64,000 nt of DNA from Corallococcus macrosporus DSM 14697 (GTDB taxonomy: Bacteria; Myxococcota; Myxococcia; Myxococcales; Myxococcaceae). The notes beneath the pieces are model-generated. The model made no database searches. It had not been told where the DNA came from and worked only from the letters and a program-made list of their open reading frames with translations. Shown piece after piece: positions 41,901-51,000 of this stretch. How positions within the stretch are numbered: position 1 is the first letter of the stretch; the number at the start of each line of letters is the position of its first letter. The translations under genes were made by a program, and so were the position numbers. The DNA lies in contig NZ_CP022203.1 of the NCBI RefSeq assembly GCF_002305895.1, forward strand, positions 4,814,501 to 4,878,500, in the 5' to 3' direction.

Positions 41901-42093
41901 GCGCCGTGCGGAGGATGGGATGCGCCAGGACGACGGCCTCCCACGCCTGGGTGAAGGCCCGCACGTCCAGGCGCCGCAGCTCACAGACGAGCTGGTTGAA
42001 GTACAGCCCCTGCCCGGGCTCCGAAATGGCATGGAAGAGCATGCCGCCCTGCAAGGGCGACAGGGGGTACAGGTCCTGGATGTTGTCGCTCAT
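29968..42093 (-). CDS. NRPS, C-PCP-(C-A-PCP)x3-TE, final part of lipopeptide line
   Basis: 4041 residues. A condensation domain of the type that follows epimerases (YPLSPLQGGMLFH; SHLILDGWS) at about 1-440, then directly a carrier (GGDSI, Ser510) with no A domain between. Three full modules follow: C about 590-1040 (HHIVSDGWS), A 1065-1540, PCP Ser1586; C 1645-2080, A 2110-2600, PCP Ser2653; C 2705-3130, A 3165-3660, PCP Ser3711. A thioesterase ends the protein (GWSLGG Ser3841, LMDSF Asp, PGDHYSA His). My pocket readings: DALWLGGTFK (Val-like), DLTKVGHVGK (Asp), DVWHVSLVDK (Ser). Its ATG overlaps the upstream stop by four bases (ATGA), so translation is coupled. It releases the finished chain as acid or ring; which is not visible. 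The first carrier must be loaded in trans or skipped. Confidence 0.96.
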   Translation of the reverse strand: MSDNIQDLYPLSPLQGGMLFHAISEPGQGLYFNQLVCELRRLDVRAFTQAWEAVVLAHPILRTALVWDDVDEPVQVVLREVELPIRVEDWRGLEPDARDSRWESFLEEDRREGIDLSQAPLVRLALMRVGEDAYRFVFSHSHLILDGWSVPLVLRDVFAAYEDALAGRPLRLVPPRPFGDYIGWLAEHDLTASESFWRQTLKGFREPTPLRAGPDGSEGHGRATRSLHLSEERTSALNALARRQGLTVSSLVQGAWALVLGHLSGAGDVVFGTIVSGRPPDLPGVEDMVGLFINTQPVRVRLTRDVSSLGWLRSLQDAQLEARQHEHAPLVKVQRWSDVPAGTPLFESLVVFENYPLDAALSSSAKSLSVHDVRAVEEDHFALTLVSMNGARLPLHLRYDRARFTAAFADAQLERLRFVLERWAEHAEDLLEEVARRSEHTRHPLVLTWADPRQPDVAPEPGPSASPAPPRAFEGPRDAKETTLAAIWAQVFGRERVDIHDNFFELGGDSIVGIQVIARAAQAGLRITAKQLFDQPTVARLAAVASEVPVDGASAPMAAPETSTEPSRQRRAEQAHVEEALLAEGEVGRPLSFAQERLWFLDQLEPGSASYNVTAAVRLVGPLDAQALERGFHALVQRHESLRTTFRSERGVPVQVIAPDGAPSFQPVDLSGLPESIRGDSASRLLKEEVLRPFDLVRGPLLRASLVKLAPEEHLLVMVIHHIVSDGWSIGVLVREWVTLYQAHLHGMASPLPPLPMQYADFAQWQRGWLRGEVLEAQVRYWRQQLEGAPRALELPTDKPRPAAQTFRGRAKRQVWPQALWQRVVALSRAEGATPFMVLVAAYQTVLWRHSGQDDISVGFPIAGRTHAQTEGLIGYFANTLVLRARVRPEATFRELLAQVREATLGAYAHQDVPFEKLVEALLPERDLSRSPLFQVSLTLLNTPQPKMDLGRGLALSPVEAETHTSKFDLSLMVEEAPEGVMVSLNYNSDLFEDETAERLLRHVRVLLEAAVESPGQRLEALPLMGAEERQRLVEVWSGRTVAYPREASLAELFEAQVEETPDAVAVEDRGETLTYAALNRRANQLAHHLRGMGVGPEVRVGVCVERSLAWVVSMLGVVKAGGVYVPLDASYPLERLGWMKSEARVALLVAQEKLADEMASGSELVVSVDTEWDALIARQPESNLRSGASGGNLAYVMFTSGSTGRPKGVGVPQRAVTRLVMGSGVADFGPREVWLQLAPTAFDASTLEVWGALLHGGKLVVYPEGPLELEALARTLEETGITSLWLTAALFEQMQAYQPQALRGVRQVLAGGDVLPVGRVRERVASGAVLINGYGPTEGTTFTSVHRMETVEDVGPGAVPIGGPVANTRVYVLDARLRPVPAGVRGELYVGGDGLAVGYVGRPELTAERFVPSPFGDGERLYRTGDEARWLGNGTLEFLGRRDTQVKVRGFRIELGEVEEALKQQAGVEEAAAVVREEGWGGKRLVAYVVAPGGDGAALKESVKQRLPEYMVPSTVVVLEALPLTPNGKVDRKALQVAELAPQVERQAREPRTPTEHQLLALWREVLGTERVNVEDDFFELGGHSLLATQLVAHVRSAFSVELPLRAIFESPTLEALAARIEGAGSSDAAAGVPPLVPAPRTDAMPVSFAQQRLWFIDQLHPGSAVYNVPIFLRLEGTLSVEALQQALSALVDRHESLRTTFASREGQPVQVIHPAGAFRLAFEDLGAWPTESREAELQARTAREALRPFDLRNGPLLRATVTRLSPASHTLLLVLHHIISDGWSLGVLVREVGALYTAFQEGRPPALPPMPVQYADFSVWQRRWLQGDALEAQLAWWRKQLSGAPPYLELPTDKPRPVTLSHQGAAVPVRLSRSLSDGVTALAQAEGATPFMVLLAAFQLLLSRYAGQEDVVVGSPIAGRRYQETEGLIGFFVNTLVLRAEVRPEETFRDLLAQVRERTLGAYEHQDVPFEKLVEHLQPERSLGRSPLFQVLFVLQNAPVGHLALPSLAVKPQGLVGTEAARFELSLNLGESPEGFSGILQFSTDLFTQATAARVVTHLQRLLESVSSAPAQRLSDVSLLAEAERQQVLGAWDAPGLDVPRAAVHQRFEQAVAASPDAPAVRCEDEVLSFRELDARANQLAHHLRGLGVGADVPVALCLERGAAWVVSMLGVLKAGGAYVPLDSTQPASRLQDLVAEVAAPVVITQARHAQVFGGTAATVVQWDADAATLEQHARHSPACEVHPDQLAYVLFTSGSTGRPKGVAVSHGQLAHYVHAVTERLDLTTCASFALVSTVVADLGNTVLFPALCSGGLLHVLTQERATSPAEAAEYFARFPVDCMKIVPAHLAALMTAAEPGRVLPKKRLVLGGESSSWSLLEQVHALAPACQVFNHYGPTETTVGVVAGPVALPRSAVSGASVPLGRALAHTRLYVLDAALRPVPVGIPGELYVGGAQVTRGYLRRPDLTAERYVPDPYSLTPGARMYRTGDKVRWLEDGRVEFIGRTDFQVKVRGFRVEPGEVAGVLRAHPGLRDAVVVAREDAPGDKRLVAYAVPAEAPGPETAALRAYLQERLPAHMVPSALVVLEALPLTANGKVDWRALPAPEASARDSSPDYEAPASPLEETLASVWAQVLRVERVGRKDDFFGLGGHSLLATQVVARLRAALGVEVPLRALFESPSLRGFAQRVALAARSEAMPGLHAQPRSEKRPLSFAQQRLWFLDRLQPGSTAYNVPLVLNLEGPLDVEVLERAFSELVRRHEVLRTTFPVQGEAPVQVILPAEALRIPVVDLRGQEDTAARRFIRAEVDRPFDLARAPALRTHLLKLAEARHVLVMMLHHIVSDGWSMGILVRELSTLHEAFSHGNASPLPELPVQYADYSQWQRDWLKGEALEAQVRYWRQQLEGAPRALELPTDRPRPAVQTFRGAVRRQVWPQALWQRVESLGRSESATPFMVLLAAYQTVLWRHSGQDDISVGFPIAGRTHAQTEGLIGYFANTLVLRARVKPEATFRELLAQVREVTVGAYAHQDVPFEKLVEELRPERDLSRSPLFQVSLTLQNTPPPDVKRSEGLSLKVVDAEIQTSKFDLSLFVGDAPGGVYAALNYNSDLFDGETAERLLGHMRVLLEAAVASPGQRLEALPLMGAEERQQLVEASSGRAVAAPREATLAELFEAQVEQTPDAVAVTFESEHVTYRELEARANQLAHFLQGMGVGVESLVGVCLERSVDMVVALLGVLKAGAAYVPLDPAYPRERLVGMLEDSGAAVLLTHERHQDVLASAPVRVVLLDAQREEVSRRPATRPAVPRVGPEALAYVIFTSGSTGRPKGAMNAHGAIVNRLRWMQREYGLGGEDVVLQKTPFSFDVSVWEFFWPLSVGARLVVARPGGHQEPAYLTKVLKEERVSTVHFVPSMLRAFLEEPGLEGLSALRRVVCSGEALDAELVKTAYARLPETVEVHNLYGPTEAAVDVTYWPCPRDARLQRVPIGKPVANTALYVLDGQGQPAPVGIPGELHIGGVQVGRGYRQRPELTAERFIPDAFSGVPGARLYRTGDVTRWLPDGTLEYLGRADFQVKLRGFRIELGEVEAALRGHPGVRDAVAVVRQEARGDARLIAYVTGEAEPLTPAALQAHLRKQLPSHMVPSVVVRLDVLPLTPSGKVDRKALPVPEAPTVPSGQYVAPRTPTEEALADIFSQVLGGRRVGVHDGFFELGGHSLLATQVVVRVRAQFGVELPLRALFESPSVAKLTGWLDGAGTDALVRCRVALQPEGSGTPVFLVHAVGGAVGPYRELARRVGASRPVYAFQAAGLDGREPPLARIEALARRYVESMREVQPEGPYVLGGWSLGGVVAFEMARELERQGQRVALLALMDSFAPDEKVSAREAEGGVLLARMAMDLARMAGAESALRPEDFAGLGDEAQLSTVVQHARQAGWLPPEVEVSVLRAWRDVMQANLRALAAYRPGPLRCPVLLLRAKDARRAYAVDPSHGWAPWLPSGLTVEDVPGDHYSALRPPHVETLARRLAEHVDAATGGQETPEGLKRGAG
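32555..33470 (-). repeat. Intragenic repeat, condensation domain, copy 1
   Basis: About 915 bases covering the C-A linker and most of the condensation domain of the last module match 38906-39821 in frame at an offset of 6351 bases, including long runs identical at silent sites (for example the coding of GRTHAQTEGLIGYFANTLVL). Suggests recombination or gene conversion inside the gene. Confidence 0.85.
38906..39821 (-). repeat. Intragenic repeat, condensation domain, copy 2
   Basis: Partner of 32555-33470 in the second condensation domain of the same gene. The two condensation domains are far more alike than either is to the condensation domain between them. Confidence 0.85.
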
Positions 42094-45000
42094 CGCGTCT
42101 TCTTTCCAAACCGCGCGGACAGCTTGTCGAGTTGCGCCTGCTTCACCTTCGCGAGCGGGAAGTCCGAGGGCGAATGGCCCCCCGCGTCCGGCGCCTTCGA
42201 CGCCGCCACCAGGGCCCGCAGGCGCGTGACGAAGTCCTCCGCCACGCGTGCCACCGTCTCACGCCGGTGCACCGCGCCGCTGAAGGTCCACAGCACCTCC
42301 AGCCGCCCGTTGCGAACCGCGCTCATCACGTCGATCAGGTACGGCCGGCGAGCCACCGGCGCCCGCTGCCGCAGGGACTCGCTCTCCGCCGCCAGCGCGA
42401 AGGGCCCGTCCGCGCCCACCACGCCGTCCACCTGTCCCAGGTGGTTGAAGCCCACCTCCGCGGCGGGCAGCGCCGCCAGCGCCGCGTCCTTCGACACGTA
42501 GCGGAGCAGGCCCCACCCCATGCCCTGGGACGGCACCGCGCGCAGCCCTTCCTTCACGGCGCGCAGCGCATCCCCGGGGGTCGGCGCCCCACGCAGGTCC
42601 AGCAGCGCGGGGAACACGCGCGTGAACCAGCCCACCGTGCGCGAGACATCCACGCCCGGCAGCACCTCTTCACGGCCATGGCCCTCCACGTCCACCAGCG
42701 CGACGCCGCCACCGGCCCACGCCGTCAGCGCCTGCCCCAGCGCGGTGAGCAACGGGTCCTGCGCCTGCGTGTGCCAGGCCTTGGGCACGTCCTGCAGCAA
42801 GGCCCGCGTCTCCTCCACGTCCAGGGTGACGCGAACCGAATGCGCCGTGGCCTCGGTGTTGACGCCTTCCGGGAAGTCCACCGGCACCCGGGCCGCCTCC
42901 TGCCAGGGCCGCTCCAGCCACCACTTCCGCTCCGCCGCCAGCTTCTCCGACCGCGCGAGCGTCTCCAGGCCCCGCGCCCAGGCCTGGAACGAGGTCGTCT
43001 TCGGGGGCAGCCGCGCCGCATTGCCCGCGGCGAGCTGTGCGTACACCCCGGCCAGGTCCTCCAGGAGGATGCGCCACGACACCGCGTCCACCACGAGGTG
43101 ATGGACGGTCAGCAGCAACCGCGCGGAGCGCCCACGCCCCAGGGTCAGCAGCGTGGCGTGGAGCAGCCCGCCGTCCAGCCGCAGGGCCTGCTGCGCCTCT
43201 TCGGCGCGGTGCTGCACCACCGCCGCCTGCTCCACCTCGGGCACGGTGGACAGGTCCACCTGCTCGACGAGGACACCAGCCTCCGGCTCCGGGACGACCT
43301 GCCGCCAGCCCGCCTCGCCGCGTGCGAACCGCGCCCGGAGCGCATCATGGTGCGCCAGCAGGTGGGTCAACGCCTGTCCCAGGAGGGCGCCATCCAGGGG
43401 GGTCTTCACCTCCAGCAGCAGGGACATGTTCCAGTGGTGCGGCGCCTCCTGTGCCAGCTCGAAGAACCAGTGCTGGATGGGCGTCAGCGCCACGGGCCCC
43501 ACCACCGCGCCCTGCTCGGCCTGCACGGCGAGCCGGGTCCCCGCGACCGTGGCGAGCCGCGCGACCGTCGGGTTCTGGAAGAGCTGCTTCGGTGACAGCT
43601 CGATGCCCTGCGCGCGCGCGCGGGTGATGATCTGCAAGCCCAGGATGGAGTCGCCGCCCAGCTCGAAGAAGTCGTCGTGGATGCCCACGCGCTCCACGCC
43701 CAGGACTTCCCGCCAGAGCGACACCAGCGTGGCCTCCACCTCCGAACGAGGCGCCACCGGCGCGACCGCCGGCCCCGTTTCGGGCGCGGGCAGCGCGCGG
43801 CGGTCCACCTTGCCGTGTCGCGTGCGTGGCAACGCGTCCAGCGCGACGACCGCCGCGGGGACCATGTACGGCGGCAGCCGCGAACGCACCCAGCCCTTCA
43901 GCGCCGCCGCGTCCGGCGCCGCGCCGCTGTCCGTGGCCACGGGCACCACGTAGGCCACGAGCCGCTTCGGCCCCTTGCCATCGTCTCGCGCCACGACGAC
44001 GGCCTCCCTCACCGAGGGATTCGCCAGCAGCGTGGCCTCGACCTCGCCCGGCTCGATGCGGAAGCCGCGCACCTTCACCTGCTCATCCACGCGGCCCAGG
44101 AACTCCAGCGTGCCGTCCCCGCGCCAGCGGGCCACGTCGCCCGTGCGGTACATGCGCGCACCGGAGCGGCCGTCGAACGGATCCGTCACGAAGCGCTCGG
44201 CCGTGAGTCCCGGCTGGCCCAGGTAGCCCCGCGCCACGCCCGCGCCGCCCAGGTACACCTCACCCGGCGCGCCCTGCGGGACGAGCTTGCGCCGCGCGTC
44301 CAGCAGGTACACGCGCGCCCCGGGCACCGCGCGGCCAATGGGCACGCGGTGCTCCTCCCCCACCCGCACCCGGTGCACCGTGCTCCAGATGGTGGCCTCC
44401 GTGGGGCCGTACTCGTTGAACAGGGCCACCGACGGCAACGCCTCATGGTGCGCACGCGTCAGCTCCACGGGGCACGCCTCACCGCCGACGCTCACCGCCG
44501 TCAGGCTCTTCAGGCCCCCCACAGCCGCCGCGGCGAGGAGCTGCCCGTACAGCGACGGCACGGAGATGAGGTGCGTGACGCGTGACTGGGCGATGCGCTC
44601 CGCGAGCCGCCGCGGGTCCTCACGCTCCTCCGCGTCCGGGTAGCGCAACGCGCCGCCCTCGAACAGGGACCAGAGCAGCCCCGCCAGCGCGGCGTCGAAG
44701 GTGAATGGCGCCAGGGACATCACGACGCCGGGCGCGCCGTACACCTCCGCGCGGGCCCGTGTGGCCGCCACCAGGTGCCGGTGCTCCAGCACCACACCGC
44801 GTGGCCGCCCCGTGGAACCCGACGTGTAGACGATGCACGCCGCGTCCGTTCCCTCCGGACGGACGCGCAGGTCCCCCGTGGCCTCGGGCAGCGAGTCCAG
44901 CGTGATGACCTCCGGCCCCGCTCGCGAAGGAACGCGCGCACGGAGCGACTCGGAGGTGAGCAGCATCCGGGCCTGCGTGTCCGCCAGGATGCTGGAGAGG

Positions 45001-48000
45001 CGCTCCGGCGGATGGTCCACGTCCAGCACCACCACCGCCGCGCCCGCGCGCATCACGCCCAGCAGCCCCGCCACCACCTCCGAGGGCTGCGCCACCGCAA
45101 GCGCGACGACGGCGCCTCGCCCCACGCCCCGTGACACCAGGTGCCCGGCGACGCGCAGGGACAGCGCTTCCAGCTCGCGATACGTGAAGGTCCGGGCACC
45201 GTCCGCCACCGCCACCGCGTCGGGCGTCCGCGCCGCCTGGGCCAGGAACCGCGCGGGCACGGTGTCCGAGGCAGGCAGCTCGGCCACGGGCGCGGGGTTC
45301 CACTCCACCAGCAGCCGGGCGCGCTCCGCGGCGTCCAGGAGGTCGAGCTGGGACAGCCGCGCGTCCGGGCGGCTCGCCGCGGCCTCCAGCACCCGCAGCA
45401 GGGAGCCCGCGAGCCGCGCGATGGTGGCCTCGTCGAAGAGGCGGGTGTTGAAGTCGATGCCGCCGCGCAGGCCCTCGGCCGTCTCCGTGACCTCCAGCGT
45501 GAGGTCCATCTTCGTGGCGCCCGTGTGCACGTAACGGCCACGCATCTGGAGCCCGGCCAGCGACAGCACGGGCGTGGGCGTGTTGTGCAGCACCAGCATC
45601 GTCTGGAAGACCGGGTTGTGGCTGAGGTCGCGCGGGGTGTTCAGCACCTCCAGCACCTTCTCGAACGGCATCTCCTGGTGCGAGAAGGCGGCCAGCGCGG
45701 TGCGCCGCACCCGGCCCAGCACCTGCGTGAACGTGGGGTCTCCGCTCAGGTCCGCGCGCAGGGCAATGGAGTTGATGAAGCAGCCAATCAGCGGCTCCAC
45801 CTCGGGCCGGTTGCGCCCCGCGACGGGCGACCCCACCGCGAAGTCCTCCTGTCCCGTGTACGCGTGCAACAGCACCTGCCACGCGGCCAGCAGCACCATG
45901 AAGGGCGTGGCCCCCTCCTTCCGGCCGGCCGCCACCACGGCATCCATCAGCGACCGGGGCACCGAGAAGGGCAACTGCGCGCCGTCATGCGTCTGCACGG
46001 GCGGACGGGGACGGTCCACCGGGAGCTGGAGCACCGGCACCTCCGCCAGCACCTCGCCCCACCAGTCCTGCTCCGCCTTCAGCGAGGGGCCTCGCATCCA
46101 CTCCAGCTGCCAGAGCGCGTAGTCCGCGTACTGCACGGACAGGGCGGGCAGCGTCGGCGGCTGGCCCGACATCTCGGCCTCGTACAACTGAATCATCTCG
46201 TGCACCATCACCGCCGCGGACCAGCCGTCCGAGATGATGTGGTGCAGCGTGAGCAGCAGGACGTGCTCGGTGCTCCCCACCCGCAGCAACGTCGCGCGGA
46301 GCAGCGGGCCCTGCTCCAGGTCGAAGGTGCGGCGCGCCTCTTCACGCGCCTGGCGGGCGAGCTCCTCCTCACTGGCGTCCTCCGCATCCCGGACGAGGAT
46401 GGAGACCTCCAGCGCTGGCGCGATGAGCTGCACCGCGGCGTCGCCTTCCACGGCGAACGTGGTCCGCAAGGCCTCGTGCCTGCGCACCACGCCGTTCAAC
46501 GCCCGCTCCAGCGCCGCGGCATCGAGCTTGCCGGACAGCGTGAAGGCGACGGCGTTGTTGTAGGCCACGTTGCCTGGCTCCAACCGGTCCAGGTACCAGA
46601 GCCGCTGCTGCGCGAAGGACAGCGGCAGCGGGCGTCCCCGAGGCACGAGCGGAATGGTCCCCGAGCCCTCGGGCCTGGAGGCCGCGCCGCTCCCCATCCG
46701 CGCGGCGGACTTCGGCGGCGCTGGACGCCGCTCCGTGACGGGCGCGGCGGCCAGGAGCTCCACCGAACCGTCCCGCTTGCGCCGCGCACGACGGCCAGTC
46801 CCCAGCCGCCGCGCACCGTCGGACTCCCCGGCGAGCACGCGCATCGACGTGGTCTCCGGCGCGTTCCAGAAGCCACGCGGCACCCCCGCGCCCGTCACCA
46901 CCAGCTCACCCACGACGCCCACCGGCACCGGCTGGCCGCGTCCGTCCACCACGTCCCACCGCGAGGCGTCCACCGGCCCCATGGCCACGGCCCAGGCGCC
47001 GAGCCCCAGGCCGGGCTGACGGTGCGCGACCCGCCACGGCATGGCGCGCGCCAGGGACGCCGCCGCTTCCTCGGACGCGCCTTCGAGCAGGACGTGGCGC
47101 ACGGGGCGCAGCACCTCCGCCGCGTCGGGCAGCGCCAGCATCGACCGCGCCAGCGCCGCGGTGCAGTGCAGGTGGGTGATGCCCGCCTCCCGCACCAGCG
47201 ACAGCAGGGCCTCCGCCGCGCCAGGGCCTTCCCGGAGGGCCGCCGAGGGAATCGCGGGCGAGGGCGCCGGCGAATGACGGCCACGCAAGGCGTCCAGGTG
47301 CCGCAACCCCTCCAGCGTCGCCTCGACCTCCACGCCGAAGTCCACCAGGCAGGCAATCTCATCCACGTCGAGCCGCTGGACCCGCTCCACCATGGGCGCG
47401 CAGCTCTCCGGCGTGCCGATGAGGCCGCCGTCCTGCACGTAGCGCTCCACACCGTGCGCCAGCAGCGCGTCGATGTCCGAGCGCGACAGCGAGCGGGGAT
47501 CCACGTCGAGCCCCAGGCTGGCCAGGAAGCCCGAGGAGATGTCCACCGAGCTGCGGAAGTAGTCGAGCAGCGGCGGCCGCGCCTTCTTCTGGACCTCGGC
47601 CGGGTCATCACCGAGGAACGCGTGCATCATCAGGCTCACGTGCCCGCGCCCCGCGTGGCCATGTTGCCGCCAGGCATCGCGGTACAGCGCCACCTTGCTC
47701 GCCAGGTCATCCAGGTGCTGGCCCATCAGGTTGGTGAGCACGTACGCGCCCAGCTCGCCCGCCAGCCGGAACGTCTCGGGACTGCCGGCGGCGGTGAGCC
47801 AGATGGGCAGCACCTTCTGGACGGGCTTGGGGCGCAGGGAGATGGCGACCTCCTCTCCCGCGCCATTGCGTCGCAGCACCGTTCCACCGCGCCACAGCGT
47901 GCGCACCTCCTCGATGCCGCGGTGGAGGACGTCCTTCCTCCGCGCGTACCGGTCCGGCGCGAACACGAAGTCATTCGCGTGCCAGCCCGACGCGAAGGAC

Positions 48001-51000
48001 ACCCCCACGCGGCCGTCGGACAGGTTGTCCAGCACGGCCCACTCCTCCGCCACGAGGATGGGGTCATGCAGCGGCAGCACCACGCTCCCCGCGCGGATGC
48101 CCAGCCGCTCCGTCACCGTGGCCACGCCCGCGCCCACCACGGCGGGCCGAGGGTACAGACCGCCGAACGAGTGGAAGTGCCGCTCCGGCGTCCACACCGC
48201 GGAGAAGCCATGCGCGTCCGCGAACTTCGCCGCCTCCAGCAGCAGGCGGTACTTCCGGCCGCCCAGCGAATCCTCGTCGTTGGCGAAGAACGACAGGCTG
48301 AAATCCGTCCTCCGCCGCTCAGGCGCCGCGCCCGTCCCCCACGACGTGAAGCGCGCGCGCTCCGCGGGCAGCACCACGCGCAGCCCACGCGTCAGCGCCC
48401 AGAGGAGCTCCAGCCCGGAGCCGGGCGCCTGCGCCTCCTCCGCCGCGAGCCAGATGCCGTCCTTCGACGGAGCCTCCGCGTCCAACCGGGCGAACAGCGC
48501 CGCCACGGTGTGGTGCGTGTGGATGGCGCGGAGCTGCTCGCCCCGGGTCCCCACCAGCGGCTCCAGGCAGACCATGTCTCCGTCGGAGGCCCGCGGCGCC
48601 TCGCGGGCGGGCACGCCCAGGCGCGAATCGGTCCGCGAGAGGACCTCGTCCACCCGGATGACCCGCGCCGCGTCCAGCGGCACGCCCGTGCGGACATTCG
48701 TATGGGTCAGGAGCAGCGGCGATGGCGCCCCCGGAGGAGAGAGGCTGGCCAGCTCGCGGAGCTGCGGCACGGACAGCAGGACGTAGGCCGCCCCCAGGGC
48801 CTGCACCGCCCACTGCGCCACCACCCGCTCCACGGACGGCTCCAGGCAGACGGCGACCAGGACCTCGGGCCCCACCTCGTGGCCGGCCAGCTCCGCCGCC
48901 AGCCGGTCGGCGGACGCTCGCAGCTCGCCCCACGTCACGGCTCGGCCTTCCGGCGCCGTCATCGCCACCGACGCGGCATCAGCGGCGGCGCGCGCCTGAA
49001 GCGCCTCCGCGACAGGCACCGGCGCCGAGGCGGAGCGCCCGGCCTCCACCGCCGCCGGCCCGGGACGGGGCTGCTCGAGCGGCAACGCGAGGAGCGGCGT
49101 CTCGGGGGCCGCCACGGCCGCTTCGAGCAACGTGGTCCAGTGGGCCACCAGGCGCTCCACGGTGTCCCGTTCGAAGCGCTCCTCCGCGTAGTCGATGGTG
49201 CCGGAGAAGCCGTGCGCGTGTTCGCCCAGGCCCACCGTCAGGTCCGACAGGACGCTGCCGAACTCAGGCGGCACGTCATCCAGCTCGGCCAGGCTCATGC
49301 GCACGCCGGGCAGGTCCGCGGTCCGGTCGAAGCGGCTGTGCAGCACGAACAGGGTGTCGAAGACGCGCGAGCGGCCGGTGTCCTTCGTGGGCTCAATCTC
49401 CCGCCCCAGCTCTTCGTACGGGACGTCCGGATGCGCGTAGGCCTCCATGATGACATCCCGGACGCGCATCACCAGCTCGCGGAAGGACGGCGCGCCCGCC
49501 AGGTCCGTCCGCAGCGGGACGGCGTGCGCCACGTAGCCAATCATCGGCTCCAGCTCCGGCCGGCTCCGGTTTCCAATGGGCGTCCCCACCACGATGTCGT
49601 CGCGGCCCGTCCAACGGGACAGCAGCGCCTTCCACGACGCCAGCAGCACCATGAACGGGGTGACGCCTTCACGCTGCGCCAGCGCCTGGACCGCGGCCGA
49701 CAGCGTGGAGGAGAACCCCACCTTCAGCACCTGACCTCGCAGCGCGGGGCCGTCTCCCCGCGCGCGGTCCACCGGCAGCTCCAGCGGACTGGGGAACGCG
49801 GCCAGCCGCTCCCGCCACGCCGAGAGTTGAGACGCGAACGCGCCCTCCTTCAGCGCCTTCCGCTGCCACGCCGCGAAGTCCACGTACTGCACCGGCAGCG
49901 CGGGGAGCCGCGCCGGGTGCCCCTGCTTGAGGGCCGCGTAGTGCTCGCCCAGCTCCTTCGCGAACACCACCAACGACCAGGTGTCACACACCACGTGGTG
50001 GATGGTGACGGCGAGCATGAAGTCGTCCGCCCCGAGCCGCCACAGCCGCGCGCGGGCCACGGGGCCGCGCTCCAGGTCGAACGGCCGCGACACCTCGTCG
50101 TACACGCGCTGCTGCCATGTGGCGCCCGCGAGCGGCTCGGGCGTCAACGGGAACGTCAGCCTTGGCGCGATGCGGAGGACCGGCACGCCGTCCCGCAATG
50201 GATAGGACGTGCGCAGCGCCTCGTGACGCTGCGCCGCCGCCTCCAGGCTCCGCTCCAGGACCGCCACGTCCAGCGCCCCCTGGAAGCGCAGCACCACGTA
50301 CATGTTCAGGGCCGGGTTGCCGGGCAGCGCCTGCTCCAGCGCGCAGACGCGCCCCTGCACCACCGACAGGGGCAAGTCGCCATCACGCGGGATGCGGACC
50401 AGCGGAGGAAGCACCGGCTCCGCGCCATTCGCGCCCGAGGCCCCCAGGCGCTCCTGGATGCGCGCCGAGATTCCCGCCACCGTGGGCGAGTCGAAGACGT
50501 CGCTCAAAGGAAGTGGAACGGGGAACGCCTCGCGCAGCCGCGTCAGGAGCTGCGCGGCCATCAGCGAGTTGCCCCCCAGCTCCAGGAAGTCGTCGTGGAT
50601 GCCGAAGTCCGACCGGCCCAGGCGCTCGCGCCAGATGGCCAGGACCTTGCGCTCCACCTCCGTGCGAGCCCCCGCCAGGTCCGAGGCGGCCTCCGCCGCG
50701 CCTCCGCCGCCGGCGACGACCGGGGACACGGCCACGACTTCGGCGGGGGCCTGGAGGGCCTTCACTGGCGCGGGAGCCGCGACGCGGAACGTCTGCCGCT
50801 GGAAGGGATACGTGGGCAGCGTCAGCTTCCGCCGCGTCTCGTGCGCGTAGACCTGGCGCCAGTCGAGCACCAGTCCCTGCTCCCACAGCGCGCCCAGCGC
50901 CTCCATCAGCGTGGCGTGCATCCCCCGCTTCGAGCCCGCCCGGGGCTGCGACGCCACGGCGCGCCCGGGCCCGCCCCGAGCCAGGGCCGTGAGCGCCTGG

